Source of the DNA: Bugula neritina
Taxonomy: Eukaryota > Bryozoa > Gymnolaemata > Cheilostomatida > Bugulidae
Direction: 5' to 3'
DNA length: 64,000 nucleotides
NCBI GenBank assembly: GCA_964035545.1
Contig: OZ037767.1
Coordinates: 2,612,680-2,676,679, forward strand
The notes beneath the pieces were generated by a model that saw only the letters and a list, made by a program, of their open reading frames with translations, had not been told where the DNA came from and made no database searches. The position numbers were made by a program, and so were the translations under genes. Shown in pieces: positions 1-13,300 of this stretch (position 1 is its first letter; each line of letters begins with the position of its first letter).

Positions 1-3000
1 AAACAAGAGTGTCAATTTCACAGACGCTATAGTTTTAGCAAGATATGGGAAAATCTTCAGATCAAACAAGGTAAGGGTCATCGAGATAAAGTTATCAGTT
101 AGATAAAACAATGCAGAGCTTATCTATATCAAATTAGGCCTGAATTTGAGTTAAAACGTTAAGCAGTGCTTACTGATGAGTTAAGTGATATGATTGTTTA
201 TGATTTAGTATTTCAATAGCTTGACTGGGTAGTATCTTACTAGCAGCATGTTCAAGAATATTTATAATACGTTAATAAAATTAATAAGTATTATGCAGAC
301 ATGCACAGCAACAAAATGGAAAAGTTGTGTTTTTATTTAAAAATGCTTAATTTTCTTTCTTGTTGATAGGCCCTGACGTTTTTAAAAATGAAAAACTTTC
401 TAATGTCATCTATTAGTATGGATGAAGCCTGTGTGCTTTGTGTTACTTCAGCACTTAAATATATGTGTTGTTGTTGTGACTGGCAGGTGAAGTTAGCAGC
501 TGAGCTTGGAGCCAAGGCTGTGATACTCTACTCTGATCCACATGACTACACGTCACCGACAGACAACTCCTCGTATCCAAACTCCTGGTGGTTGCCCAGT
601 ACCGGAGTACAGAGGGGGACGGTGAAAAGGGTGGATGGAGATCCTACCACTTATCTCTACCCCTCTTTGGGTAATTTCATTTTGAATCATTTAGTTCAAC
701 TCAAAACTTGACTTGGTTCTTTTTGAGCTTCAATCAGAAAGCCATTTGATTGGTCGTTGCGATTACCCAGTAGCCCCTATAACGTAATGGGTAGCACACT
801 AGTGCCGAAGGTCTGTGGTTCGACTCCCGGTTGGGACAAAGTTTTTTTCATCTTCGGGCATTCAGGGTTGTTATTTATTGTGTTTACTTCATTTCATGTG
901 TAGACAGCGCTTATAGGGAAGATGCTAGCCCTTATCTACCAAAGATTCCAGCTCATCCAATCAGCTATGGAGATGCTCAACAGCTTTTACAGTAAGGAAA
1001 CACTCCTCTGATTGGCTATAATAATAAACTCACTTATACATTGCATTAGTGCTACCAGCTTCATATCTCATGTCATTTGTAATTGTGCTATTTCCTATAA
1101 ATAAGCAATAGTTGGTGTGTTGCCATTAATGTGGTTACAAAGTCAAAACTAGTATTTATTATAGCATCTGTTGGAATTTTAACATTCTAAACATAATATA
1201 GGTCTATAAGCCTAAATTATTATCAAACAGTCCCTGTATGGTGCACTGTTTGCATTGTGTACAAGCGTATAATTATCATATAAGTACTTGCGTTTTACTT
1301 AATGTAATTCTCTTTCTAGCATGTTTGGCCAAGTCTAAAAGGGTACTAGTCAAAAATTTATAGTCCGGGTTTGGCCTGCTATATATTTGGATGTGTGGAA
1401 TACATTTTCAGACTAAAAGAAAACTCTAGCTTTTTATGTTATGAATAGTTGTATAGCCGATAGCTTTCAGCTATTGAATGTTATAGTTATAGTTTATGCA
1501 CTAACTAATTATATTGAAATGTAATATTATATGAACAATACTGTGGTACTGAAACAGTTGAATACTGGATATAGTTTACTGAATTCTGATATTGATGCAG
1601 ACGTCTTGGTGGAGAGGAAGTACCAGAATCATGGAGAGGTTCTATTCCTGGAGTTACCTACAGATTTGGGGGAGAGTTTCCGGAGAGTGATCTCAAGGTC
1701 AAAGTTCACATCACAACTCATAATGTGAGAAGGAAAACCTACAACGTGATTGGATACATTGATGGAGCTGTAGAACCAGGTGGAACACTTTCTACTATAT
1801 ATAATGTTATTATTACTTAGTAAATAATTTAAAAATAGCTTCCATGTATGTATATATAATACATTTTTGACAAAATGTAGTCTTTATGACTTTTTAAGAT
1901 AAATAAAAGTGCAATTCACTTGATATTATCATTGTAGACAGATACGTTGTCGTTGGTAACCATAGAGACGGCTGGGTGTATGGCTCAGTGGATCCCAGCA
2001 GTGCTACAGCTGTGATGATAGAAGCCTCTAGAGCAATTACCAGTGTGATGAAATCTTCTAATTGGAGACCGCGTAGGACAATAGTCTTCTGTAGCTGGGG
2101 TGCTGAGGAGCACGGGCTAGTTGGGTCTACAGAGTTTACAGAGGTGAGATAACTCTTAATAACGTATATGATGTACACCAGACACAATGCGGTATTTGTT
2201 TCAGTTATTAAATTAGTTGCAGCTGTAGACTTAACTCTTTGCAGTTTTGTTATCATGAAAATATATATTTCACTGAGACAGATTATATAGCATAGAAAAG
2301 AGTAAAAATATTCCATGAATGCATTATGTAGAGTGGAATGACCTTTTAATAATACATTATGTATTAATTATTTCTGTTTACTTACACTGCGAATTTATTT
2401 CTAGAGTGTGCGAAACATTATGTCAAATAGATTCAAAAAGTCTCAAACTTTCCTATGATGTCAGAAGCTGGTAGAAATTTTTTTGTTACTTTTGTATTAC
2501 ATAGTATTGAAAATATTTATATCCCAAGACATAGGAAGCAAGCGGCTTATTAATGTATTATGTACGGTTAAATATTGCGTATTTTTGTAACACTTCCATA
2601 CTTTCCTATTACATAGATGAAGTTAATTTGTAAAGAAAAGAGCATAAGTCAAACTATTTTTAAGTGAGATGGCACAATACCTTTACTTATATCATTATCA
2701 ATTATATTATTAGTTTTATCATTAATATCTATATTATATTGATTATTTGATTTCAGCATTTCTCTAAGATATTGGGTCAGAAAGCTGTCGCCTACCTCAA
2801 TGCTGACATTGCTCTCGAAGGAACAGACTTTATGAGGTTCAAAGCATCACCCATGTTCTACCCCGCTGTCATGGCAGCAGCTAAAAAGGTGCATACTAAA
2901 CTAACAGTCTGAAAATTCAGCATGGTCACACCTGCATCCTCTGATAATATAATGTTCCTGCTATAATTTAGTTATAATCAATCAATTCTGCTATGACCTA

Positions 3001-6000
3001 CATTGTGCTAAATTTATGAAAAAAAAAAACAATATTGATGGAAGTGCAAGTCTGATATATGACACCTTAAAGCAGTGCCCTGTCAGTGCTCTCAGTGCCC
3101 TGTCAAATGTCATAACTCATAACACTCAGCTGACACTTGATGAGTCATACTATAGAGCCATGTTGTACTTACAGATACCAAACCCTAACCCAGCTGAAGT
3201 AGCAGCAGGAAGGACAACTGCTTTTGATACGTGGCTCTATCACATACCCTCTGATGATCCAACAAAACCGAGGTAAAAATTCAGGCTATTAGCTTGGAGT
3301 TATCTGCTGTTTATGGAGTCATCATGTTTATCATTGAAGTGTTTGATAGAAGTCGTGTATATGAATACATGATTCTAACAACCTAACAGGAAGTGTGCAA
3401 GGGTTGATAACTTTAATTTCAAGAAACATGCGATATTTTGTTTTCTGACAAAATTACAAGACATTATTTTTACTATTTAAAATAACATTTATACATTTTC
3501 TACCTTCTGCAGTAACTCATATCTTGTAGAGTATTTGCTGTCGGCAGCGGTAGTGACTACTCCTCCTTCCTGAATGTCCTGGGAATACCGTGTCTGGAAC
3601 CCCGATATACCTGGAATTATGTGAGTATTATAAGTATCATATATACTGCACCTTTATTGTAAAGTTCTGTTAATGTGGGCATTTTTAAGTGAAATGATTT
3701 CATATTTTAGATTTGATCACATAAATGTTCTCAGTGAAAAATAAATTGCCTCCACTGGGATTCGAACCCGAGACCACCAACTTGCAAGCAAGTGTACTAA
3801 CCATTTCACCACAGGGTAGTCACAACACTACATTCAGCAAGTTGAAAAACATCTCTATGTTGAAAAATTATTCTGTGTTGTGCTTGCTCTAGTAAAAATG
3901 ATCATCGTGTTTAAAGGTTTTTCTTAAAAGCTAATTTATTTAGAATAAAAACCAATGCTCTCTAAGATAGAATGCATCTAAGCTGAAACAAAGATAATTT
4001 TTAAACTAAAACTTTAAGGTATATTATAAAATGTACTAAATTAAAGTAAGCTAATTAAACTTATATACAAAAATATGTAATTAAGAAAATTATATTTTGT
4101 TTTTAAGTATCAAATTAGATTTGTTAACTAAGAAATTCAATCTTGCTACTGTATCATTTAACTTAGCATTTAACATTGAATAGCAAATAACAATTAGCAT
4201 TTAATGAATTTTTAAACAGTTCACTCATATAAATGTTAACACTTGCAGGATAAGTGGAAGATTTCTTCATATCCAATGTACCACTCGGTATACGAGACAT
4301 TCTTCTTAATGGACAACATCACCGACCCAGGGTTCAAGGTTAGACGTGGCTATAGTGAAATATCAACTTTTATCTATTAGGTTTTTCTAATTATATACTA
4401 TTTCATTTCTACAATAATATGATGTTGATAACATAAATAACTTTAGTACCTGTTGCCATTGTTGTAATAAGAATTAAGTTAAATCTTTTCCAAGAGTTAT
4501 AAATTTTTAACACCTATTCATTCAATTTTAACAAAAGCAAATATATTATTTATAGTATTCGAAAGCTGTCACTCAAGTGTGGGCGGAGCTTGTGAGAGAT
4601 GTGTCTGACGCCATGATTCTACCTCTTGACGCAAAGTCACTAGCCGATTACATTTCAGTAGAGAGTAAAAAGATATTCAGTCAATATGGAGATTTGATGA
4701 GGGCCAATAACTTGACGTCTGATATTGGTAAGTCATCTGCCCCTGTTTTAGTAGTGTAATCCATTGGAAAAAGTTATCACTACAGTTGTGGTAACAATTC
4801 CAATTCCTAGGTTTCTACAGATAATTAGCACCTATTTTTTTTTACCAGCTCAGACACCATTGAATTTATCTTTCATTGCAGGGTGAGCTATATGTAGTGC
4901 AAATGTTGATGGTGTTTGAATATTACTTTTTTTAATATTGTGAGAATTTGAAATGCAAAAATTGAACTCACCACTGCTTATATATATTTTGATATGACCA
5001 ATTGTTTTACTTTGAAAGTAAGTTTAAACCTATAAATGTATTGTGAGAGCTTTTAATTTTAAATAAAATGAGTTGTGAGCTCATGATTGGATATTAAAGA
5101 AGCTGTAACTATGGTGATGGGCTCAGTGTACCTTCACCGTGACCTTATGATTTCAAAATTTCTAGATTGCCTTCAAATTATTGTATACTTTATATTCATG
5201 ATACATTAATTCAATTGCAATATTCGATGCCAATACTTCTTTCTGTAAAGCTTATCTTGACGTCACATACCGACTTGCTTTAAGCTTATACGATTTTATT
5301 GTCGAGTGATTAAAGGATGTTGTCATTCTGTATCTACACTCCTAGCACTCCTTATTCCAAGCAATTTGCCAATCTGTTATATTTGCAGAGTACTTCAATG
5401 AGGCGGTGGCGCAACTCCAAAAAGACGTGGATGATTTCGTAGCCAGCACTTCACAGATTAACAAAGACAAGTAAGATTTCTTTTGCAAACAGACTCTGTA
5501 AATGACATTCATACTGTCTGTCCTACTTACTTCTACTCTGCCCCACCTACCTCCGCTCTGTCCCACCTACCTCCACTCTCTCTCACCTACCTCCACTTTA
5601 TCTCACCCACCTCTACTCTCTCTCTCACCTACCTCCACCCTGCCCCACCTACCTCCACTCTATGCCAGCTGTGTGAGTAGTAGATAATTTATATTACACA
5701 ATATTGAATCAGCATGAGTGAGAATCATTATATAGAGTCATAATTTATGGTGCTGAGTAGCAAATTGATAGCAAAAAGCAGCGTGTAAATATTCACATGA
5801 TGTACTTACATGATGTTTTTACACTGTGTATTTAAATAATGTACTTACATTGTATATCTACACTATGTATTTCTATTGTATATTTACACTGTGTGCTTAC
5901 AGTCCCTACGCTGTGAGAGAAGTTAATGACAAGCTAATGAACTTACACCGAAACTTTTTGGATCCACAAGGCCTACCTGGGAGACCTATTTACAAGTAAG

Positions 6001-6567
6001 TGGAATTGTGTTACGCTGAAGCGATGGTGTTTTTAGTTATAATACTGCAATAGAGTGGAAATTACAATAAAACCTGTTTGCAAAAGTGTTATTTGAACCT
6101 TTTCTACCTGAAATAATATATATATTATTTTGAATGTTAAGAGAGAGACATACACAAAATAATTATTATAATCATAAATTTTTAAGTAAATTTAACTCCA
6201 TACCTATAATATGTTATTTATATTATACATTATTATATTTAGCATTAATCATGCCCCTACAGCTATAAAATTGAAAAATAGCACAAAATCAAAGTGTTTT
6301 CAATTTTGCAAAATTATCAAGCAAATTTAGCAATCTAACTACTTATTTTTGTAACTTTATAGAAATATATTATCATCACCGAGTCAGTTTAATTCGTATG
6401 CCGGGGCAGTATTTCCTGGTATCACAGACTCTCTGCACCGAATAGAGATAAACACAGACCCAGATAAATGGAAGAAGGTGCAGAAGAACATGTCAATAGC
6501 CACATACCTGATAGGGTCTGCTGCGTCTTCCCTGAGGAAATCTACTCACTTCACCAGAGCTGAATAA
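1..6567 (+). CDS. Glutamate carboxypeptidase II-like M28B peptidase, copy A (5' partial)
   Basis: Probable membrane-anchored zinc exopeptidase of the FOLH1/NAALAD family; 562 residues fall inside the window and the N-terminus lies upstream. Exons: 1-70, 487-670, 904-991, 1601-1779, 1938-2143, 2757-2888, 3175-3272, 3530-3620, 4249-4338, 4556-4727, 5389-5470, 5903-5995, 6363-6567; phases agree throughout. Visible: end of the PA domain ([14 protein letters not shown]), M28 core with [15 protein letters not shown] (zinc His and bridging Asp), SWGAEEHGL (catalytic Glu and zinc Glu), [10 protein letters not shown] (zinc Asp) and MYHSVYET (zinc His), then the TfR-like dimerisation region ending RAE. 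An AATAAA lies at 6672-6677. A tandem paralogue follows 0.8 kb downstream in the same direction. Assignment to the family is secure; the substrate is not (see findings). NAALADL1-type activity is an alternative. Confidence 0.92.
771..837 (+). repeat. Degraded tRNA-like Pol III element in intron
   Basis: A perfect B box, GGTTCGACTCC, occurs at 817-827 with GGGTAGCAC upstream resembling a D arm. The acceptor and T stems do not pair well, so this is a tRNA pseudogene or the head of an old SINE, not a working tRNA. It lies in an intron of the copy A peptidase. Confidence 0.45.
3746..3822 (-). repeat. tRNA-derived element (SINE head or tRNA pseudogene)
   Basis: On the minus strand there is a perfect A box TGGTGAAATGG (3801-3811) and a perfect B box GGTTCGAATCC (3758-3768) at tRNA spacing, with TTGCTTGCAA between them where the anticodon arm would be. 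The acceptor stem cannot form, so it is not called as a functional tRNA. It sits in an intron of copy A, antisense to the gene. Confidence 0.6.
5511..5668. repeat. CCACCTACCTCC-type minisatellite
   Basis: Degenerate tandem units built on CACCTACCTCCACTCT just after the 5' splice site that follows 5470. The open frames through it are repeat artefacts. Confidence 0.8.
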
Positions 6568-7330
6568 TATACTGTGTATAGCAACCCGGTCAACAAGTTA
6601 TAGCAATGTTATGATCATCATTTAATGTTTATTATTAGTAATATCGATTTTATTTTCAATATGAGAGAAATAATAAAAACAGTCTAAAAATCACTCTTTG
6701 AAACTTGCTAAGCCAGTGTTTCAACAACCATCTTTTTTTAAAAAAAACCCTTGTACCTTACAGTGTAGTTGAAAGTTATATACTATGATGAAATATAACA
6801 TATTATAATATAATATATTATAATATAATCTCAGTCATCTAGCAACTATTCCGATGCACTATGATGCACTATGCATAGTTCCAATCCTATGGCACATTGC
6901 ACACTAAATATTGCTATGGATAACATTTGATAAACCTGGCTGGTATTAAAAGCAACATGATGTTATCAGCTATCTAAGACTGTGCCTTTTGCGATTTGGA
7001 AAAGCAAGCCTATGTGCATAGGTTAGACATCAGGGCATCCCCTATTTTGTCTAGGGAATCACCACCTCGGGTTTACCAAAATATCAAAGCGCGCGCTGTG
7101 TGTCACGTTGGTGGAATTGTCCCATTAATGCAACACGGTAATAAATGTTTTTGTTGAAAGCTGTCAATCATTCTGATACAGCAAGAACTATAGCATAACA
7201 CTCACACTGAGACTACTGTATGCTAGTAGCCAACTATTACTAGCTGTTTATATAGTTACACATAACGTGTGCTTAGCTGCAGCTATATCTTCTATCAAAA
7301 CTGGTTTGGTCATTAAAATTTACCGAGATC
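6568..7330. other. Intergenic region between the two M28B copies
   Basis: Holds the 3' UTR of copy A (AATAAA 6672-6677), a short palindromic TATTATAATATAAT patch near 6800, and presumably the promoter of copy B. No TATA box at a convincing distance and no coding exon was recognised. The separation is short enough that the copies look like an unequal-crossing-over duplication. Confidence 0.5.
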
Positions 7331-10300
7331 ATGAGGAGCCGAGTTTTCACTGACTCAAAGTCAAATACGAAACTCACAATATTGGCTCTAGTAATACTGC
7401 TGTGTGGCATATCCATTGCACTGATCACAGGTAAAGTAGGTTTCAGTTTATACTTTTACTTTGAGTTGGTATAATCATTTAATATACTCATAGTCATACT
7501 ACAACTACATCTGATATCAAGCATTGTGATACTGATAGTCATTGTGATTGTAAGTCTGTTTTGCAACTCGTGTGTTCCAGACATGCCCCTCTGTATCTGT
7601 TACTTTCTCAGGTATTCGTAATGTCATTCTACCTTTGAGTGTGTCTTTTGCAGTCATATCTTTGAGTTTTAGGTGCTTTTGGCATAACATTTTCTTATGG
7701 TACTAGTGTGGTGCTGCCAGGAGTGACAGCTAAGATAATAAGTGATGCTGACCCAAGGATATCTAAACTGTTACTCAATGAAATCAGTGCAGAAAACATC
7801 AGACAGAACCTCAAGTAAGTTTACTAGTTATTGTACCTTTTAGTTCAATATTTGTATTTAACCATTCATGAGAGAGAATTTGTTGAAGGTTTTGTAGTCA
7901 ATCAAAGGGTTGCTATGAATATCATAAATGTGTACATGTAAAATCAAATCTAAAGTTGAACTCTGTCACTAGCTATAACGAGGGTAGCAGTAGTAGTAGT
8001 AGTGGTAGTAGTAGTGGTGGTGGCGGCGGCGGTGGCGGTAGTGGTAGTAGCGGTAGTATAGTAGTAGTAGTAGTAGCAGTAGTAGTAGCAGTAGCAGTAC
8101 TAGTAGTAGTAGTAGTAGTAGTAGCAGCAGTAGCAGCGGCAGTAGCAGCAGCAGCAGTAGTAGCAGTAATAGTAGTAGCGGCAGTAGCAGCAGCAGTAGC
8201 AGTAGTAGTAGTATTATCCAAAACAACCATATCTAATTAGCATCACCTCATGAAAACTTAAAAATCAGGTTTCAACATCAAAACTCAGTGAGTATCATCA
8301 GTTAAAATTTACAAACCCTGTGTTTTACTTGTTTCACTTAACCTTTTTGAACTGATAGATATTGACTCACTTAAAATGTCTCTCATTTTGTCTATCCTCA
8401 ACACTGCAGGTCAACTTCTCATCAGTTTATCCCAAAGATGTGTGTATGACACCTACTGACACAATGTATGTGACAATTTATGGTGGCTATACCCCTAGCA
8501 TTTTTCTATTTTTAAAATCTACCCCTTTTCCTTCCACAGTATTAAGTATATAATAAACTAATAACCCTGATTTCTAAACCATCAGCTGTTGTATTCTGTG
8601 TGCATGCAGGGACTACGCCTCTCACCCCCACTTAGCCGGAACTCCAGCAGACCTGCAGCAGGCAGAACAGTTGAAACAGACGTGGTTAGAGCAAGGTTTA
8701 GATAGAGTTGATATTTTGGGATATGATGTTCTCTTGTCATATCCTAAAGATGGAGATCCTAATATTATATCTCTAGTTAAGGGTGAGTGTTCATCTCCCC
8801 TCCTCCATGTTGCTATATTCTTTACAATCAGTGCAATGCTACTAAAGAGTAAACAATAATTAATATCTTAATAGAAGTTGTCTTTCCTTCAAGGGTAGTA
8901 TTCAGTTTCCCTGATAATTGACTAGCAATAGCTGTTCCATTTTTATTGTTTGTTGTAACAAGTATGCTTCTGTTTTTTTATTAATTGCAAATTTTTATGA
9001 AAACAACGTAAATGTTGCGCAAGAGATTTCTATTTCGTGACCTCATAACTCATTAACAATCAGGAGACGGAAAGTCAATTCATAAAAATAATTTCTTACA
9101 TGACTCACATGCTGATGCTAGTTTCCTTGGGAGTTATCCCGAATATGTTTTTATAATTTGTATTCTTTAATAATAGAGCCTGAAGTTTCTTCTACAATGA
9201 CTTCAGAATATTCTAGAATAAATTGAATCTTCTGTTCTAATCAGAGATTCAAGTTTCCTGATATCATCTAAACTACTCACAAATTAAGGACAACAGTCTA
9301 TAAAATTGTTGTGAATATTTCACTGCACTACTGGAAAATATATGAATATAAGCAAATGACAGCATAATACTTCAAAAATTTACAATCATATTTTAAAATA
9401 CTTGCTTTTAAAGCAGTAATCATCATTGTGTACAAATGTATAGAACTTATATAATTATATAGAAAACATATATTTAAGTATTGTGGTACTGGTAGAACTT
9501 GTATTATATAGCGTTAGATATATGAATATTATGATGTTGGTAGATGGTGTAACAGTATTTGAATCACAAAAAAGGGAGAAAACTCTTAGACCTGAAGATG
9601 AGTTTCCAGACCACAAAATTGTACCTCCTTTTAACGCCTATTCTCCTCCAGGCGACGTAATGTCGTCTAAAATGATCTACGTCAACTATGGCAGAGAGGA
9701 GGATTTTCATTGGCTAAAAACAGAGCAAAACATTGACTTTGAAGGTTCAGTTGTAATTGCAAGATATGGAAAGATATTTAGAGCGGATAAGGTAAGGGAA
9801 TAATAATATGGAAATGCTGACGTATATACTAATACTGTATCAGCACACATTATGCTGTATGCATGTATATATGTGCGTGCGAACATTCGAACGTGCGTGG
9901 GTGTGTCTTGAAAGGCCAGATTCACTTCTGCGGATTTAACAAGAAAATACAGCTAGTAAAGTTTTTTAATCAATTTCAGTGTTCACCCTGTGCATGTGAC
10001 TCATTGTAATTACAGGTAACACTGACTAATTATAATTACAGGTAACACTGGCTGCTAAGTATGGTGCTAAGGCAGCAATTCTATACTCTGATCCCTACGA
10101 CAGCAGCTCACCGACAGACAACTCCTCGTATCCTGACTCCTGGTGGCTGCCCAGTACCGGAGTGCAGAGGGGGACAGTGAAAGGGGTGGATGGAGATCCT
10201 ACAACCCCCATGTACCCCTCACTAGGTACATTATATATCTCAACAGTTCTCTCTGTAAGATAGCAACACCACTGTCGCTTGTGACAGTGGCATCTATTGG

Positions 10301-13300
10301 CTATTTTACACATCGTCTGCAAGAAGAAAAACTAATGTTTGTTTTGAAGAGTATTTGCATTATATACTGTAAAATTCAGACTAATTTTCTTAAGCAGCAG
10401 TTTACATAATCAGGGTGGCAGCTCATCACCACCACACTTCTGCACAGATTTATCATTATAATATTTTTTGCGAATGTATTTTAGACAGCGCATTTAGAGT
10501 CCTGCCTGAAGAAAGTGCCTATTTACCCAAAATTCCAGTTCATCCAATCAGCTATGGGGACGCTGCTAATTTCCTTCAGTACGTCCCACTACTGCATGTC
10601 ACTTTGACTTCACTCTATACCCAATCAGCACACAGCATCATTTCTTTTAGCAGCTATAAATGAATTATAAGTGTTGGTCATTTAATTTGCTAGATCAATC
10701 TACATTTGAGTGACTCAGAATAATAAGTTGAATGCTGAATATAGTTCATTGAATTCTGGTATTGGCGCAGACGTCTTGGTGGAGAGGAAGTACCAGAATC
10801 ATGGAGGGGTTCTATTCCTGGAGTTACGTACAGATTTGGGGGAGAGTTTCCAGAGAGTGATCTCAAGGTTAAAGTTCACATCACAACTCATAATGTGAGA
10901 AGGAAAACCTACAACGTGATTGGATACATTGATGGAGCTGTAGAACCAGGTGGGACACATGACTTAGTTTCTGTGTGAATGACCAGTTAAATTATAGAAT
11001 ATCTGGTAATGTAGGTGCTTTGTGCTGATGACTAGTTTATAAACCCAATGTTCATATTATTTAATTTTGATAATAATTTGTTTTCATTTTCTAATAAAAC
11101 CGTTTAGATGATCAAATTTTTTGTAACTATGAAACAATTTTCATAAACTATTATTGTTAGGATATTTCACATCTTGAAATTATTAAATAATAATACTTTT
11201 ATTAGATAGGTATGTGATGAGTGGTAACCATAGAGACGCGTGGGTGTACGGCTCTGTGGATCCAACCAGTGGCACGGCAGCTATGGTTGAGGTAACGCGC
11301 GCTCTTACCAGCGTGATGAAATCTACAGGATGGAGACCACGTAGGACCATAGCCTTCTGTAGTTGGGGTGCCGAGGAGCACGGGCTAGTTGGCTCCACTG
11401 AGTTTGCAGAGGTAAGACAACTCTAGTTAGTAATGAGTTTCTGCTAATCTTGTGCAATATGTAACCTCAACATAAAGGAAGATACAGAAAAAGATTTTCT
11501 TTGTTTTCTGAAATTAGTTCCACAAATTCAAATGAATATTAAGAACATTTTGTAACTTTCAAGTAATTTTATTTATGATTTTTATCAGTGTTTTTTTAGC
11601 AAAGAGCTTTTTAAAATATCTTTTAATTTTCAATCAATTATGTTCCCATTAAAAAAGTTATTATCACACATTTTTATTGAATTTCATATCCAAAGCTTCT
11701 TCTTATGTTGATAGTTCAGCTAAACTATATAATATACTTGGAGTAACTTTAATTTTCTTTCTGTTCTTTTCAGCATTTTTCTAAGATTTTGGGACAGAGA
11801 GCTGTAGCCTACCTCAATCTGGACATGCTCCTCGAAGGAACTGATTTCCTTAGATTCAAAGTCACTCCTATGCTTTACCCTGCAGTTATCAGTGCATCTA
11901 AAAAGGTATAACCAACAGTTCAGATCTGTTTAGTAACCATGTACCTAATACTAACAAAATACGAAGTTATTCATTTTTATTAATAATAATTTTTTGCTGT
12001 TTTCGGAAAAATGGCATTTTAAGGCATGTAAAAAACAAATAAATTAGGTAAGTTTTGATGGGTTTCAATATTATTTTAGTCTTTTTAGTTTGTGTTAGAG
12101 CAATACAATACCTAGCTATGCTTTTATAATTGCTCTTAGCTATTTTTGTAAATGGTAAGATAGCTATATTATAAAGCATGCCTATAAGCAAGACAACTTT
12201 TCATTTAGTGCAGTTCTTCAAACTATCTTGGAATAATGCAATAGTTTATTAAGTTTTTTGCAGGCATTTGTAACCCTTACTTTAATCACAAATAGTTCAT
12301 TACTTTTCACTATTGTGTCAGTAGGTGAGCAACCCTGACAGTGGTGAAGTTGATGCCGGAAGACACACAACTTACGACACATGGCTGCATCTGTTTCCCT
12401 CAGCAGAAAACTCTAGTTTACCCAAGTGAGCAGTAAATCATATTTGTATATTAGTTATTATATTATACAATATAATATACATTAAGCAAATGATATATAA
12501 TATATATGGAATATACAGTACGAAAATAGTTTAATAATGGTTAGCAAACACTATTTTAATCCGGTTTGCCATCTTGGGACAGCAAAGTCTGACTTGATAA
12601 TTCATGTATTATCCTGTAACAGCAGGGAAGCTAAATTAGCCTCAGTTCTTTGGTTTGAATTTATAAGAGTTGGAGTTTACACAGCAACATAGCTTCTTTT
12701 GAGAAAGTTTTTGTTCAGAACTTAGGCTTTTTTGATATTTTCCCAATTCTGCACTTGTTTCTAAGTCATGCGGTATGAATAAGTCATTATGATTAGAACA
12801 CAGGCTTTATAGTTGCTATGGTTAGAACACAGGCTTTATAGTTGCTATGGTTAGAACACAGGTTTATACTCTGCAGAATGATGCCGGTTGGCAGTGGTAG
12901 TGACTACTCCTCCTTCCTGAACGTCCTGGGAATACCGTGTCTGGAGCCTCGATACACCTGGGACAGGGTAAATACTAACTGGTATCTTTTATCTCTTGAC
13001 AACCTATCATGTTGATAATATTACGAACCACTTTACTATACTCTAAGCTCATGCAACATTCTTACAATGCAATTTGGAAAATCTGTACTATACTCTAGAG
13101 TCTAGAATATTCCATGCTAACATCTTTAGTGAAAATATGTTTTAGAACAAATGGAAAATCTCTGCCTACCCACTCTATCACTCGGCATACGAAACTCTCT
13201 ATCTCATGGAGAATATTATTGACCCAGAGTTCAAGGTCAGGCTATGATAAGTACGCATTTTGTTTCCATGTGAAAAACTAATCAAACTTTATTTCAGTGT

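Noticed and set aside
1531-1728. ORF reading [11 protein letters not shown], and its twin at 10710-10898
   Set aside because: It is out of frame; the phase-correct reading of the same DNA gives [13 protein letters not shown], which matches the M28B family.
1894-2316. 140-codon minus-strand ORF
   Set aside because: It is the shadow of the zinc-ligand exon 1938-2143 of peptidase copy A.
3746-3822. Functional tRNA gene
   Set aside because: A and B boxes are perfect but the acceptor stem does not pair; a tRNA-derived repeat is the safer call.
7956-8240. ORFs on both strands rich in Ser/Gly/Val, Leu and Thr
   Set aside because: They are readings of an AGT/AGC/GGC triplet tract inside an intron, open in several frames at once.
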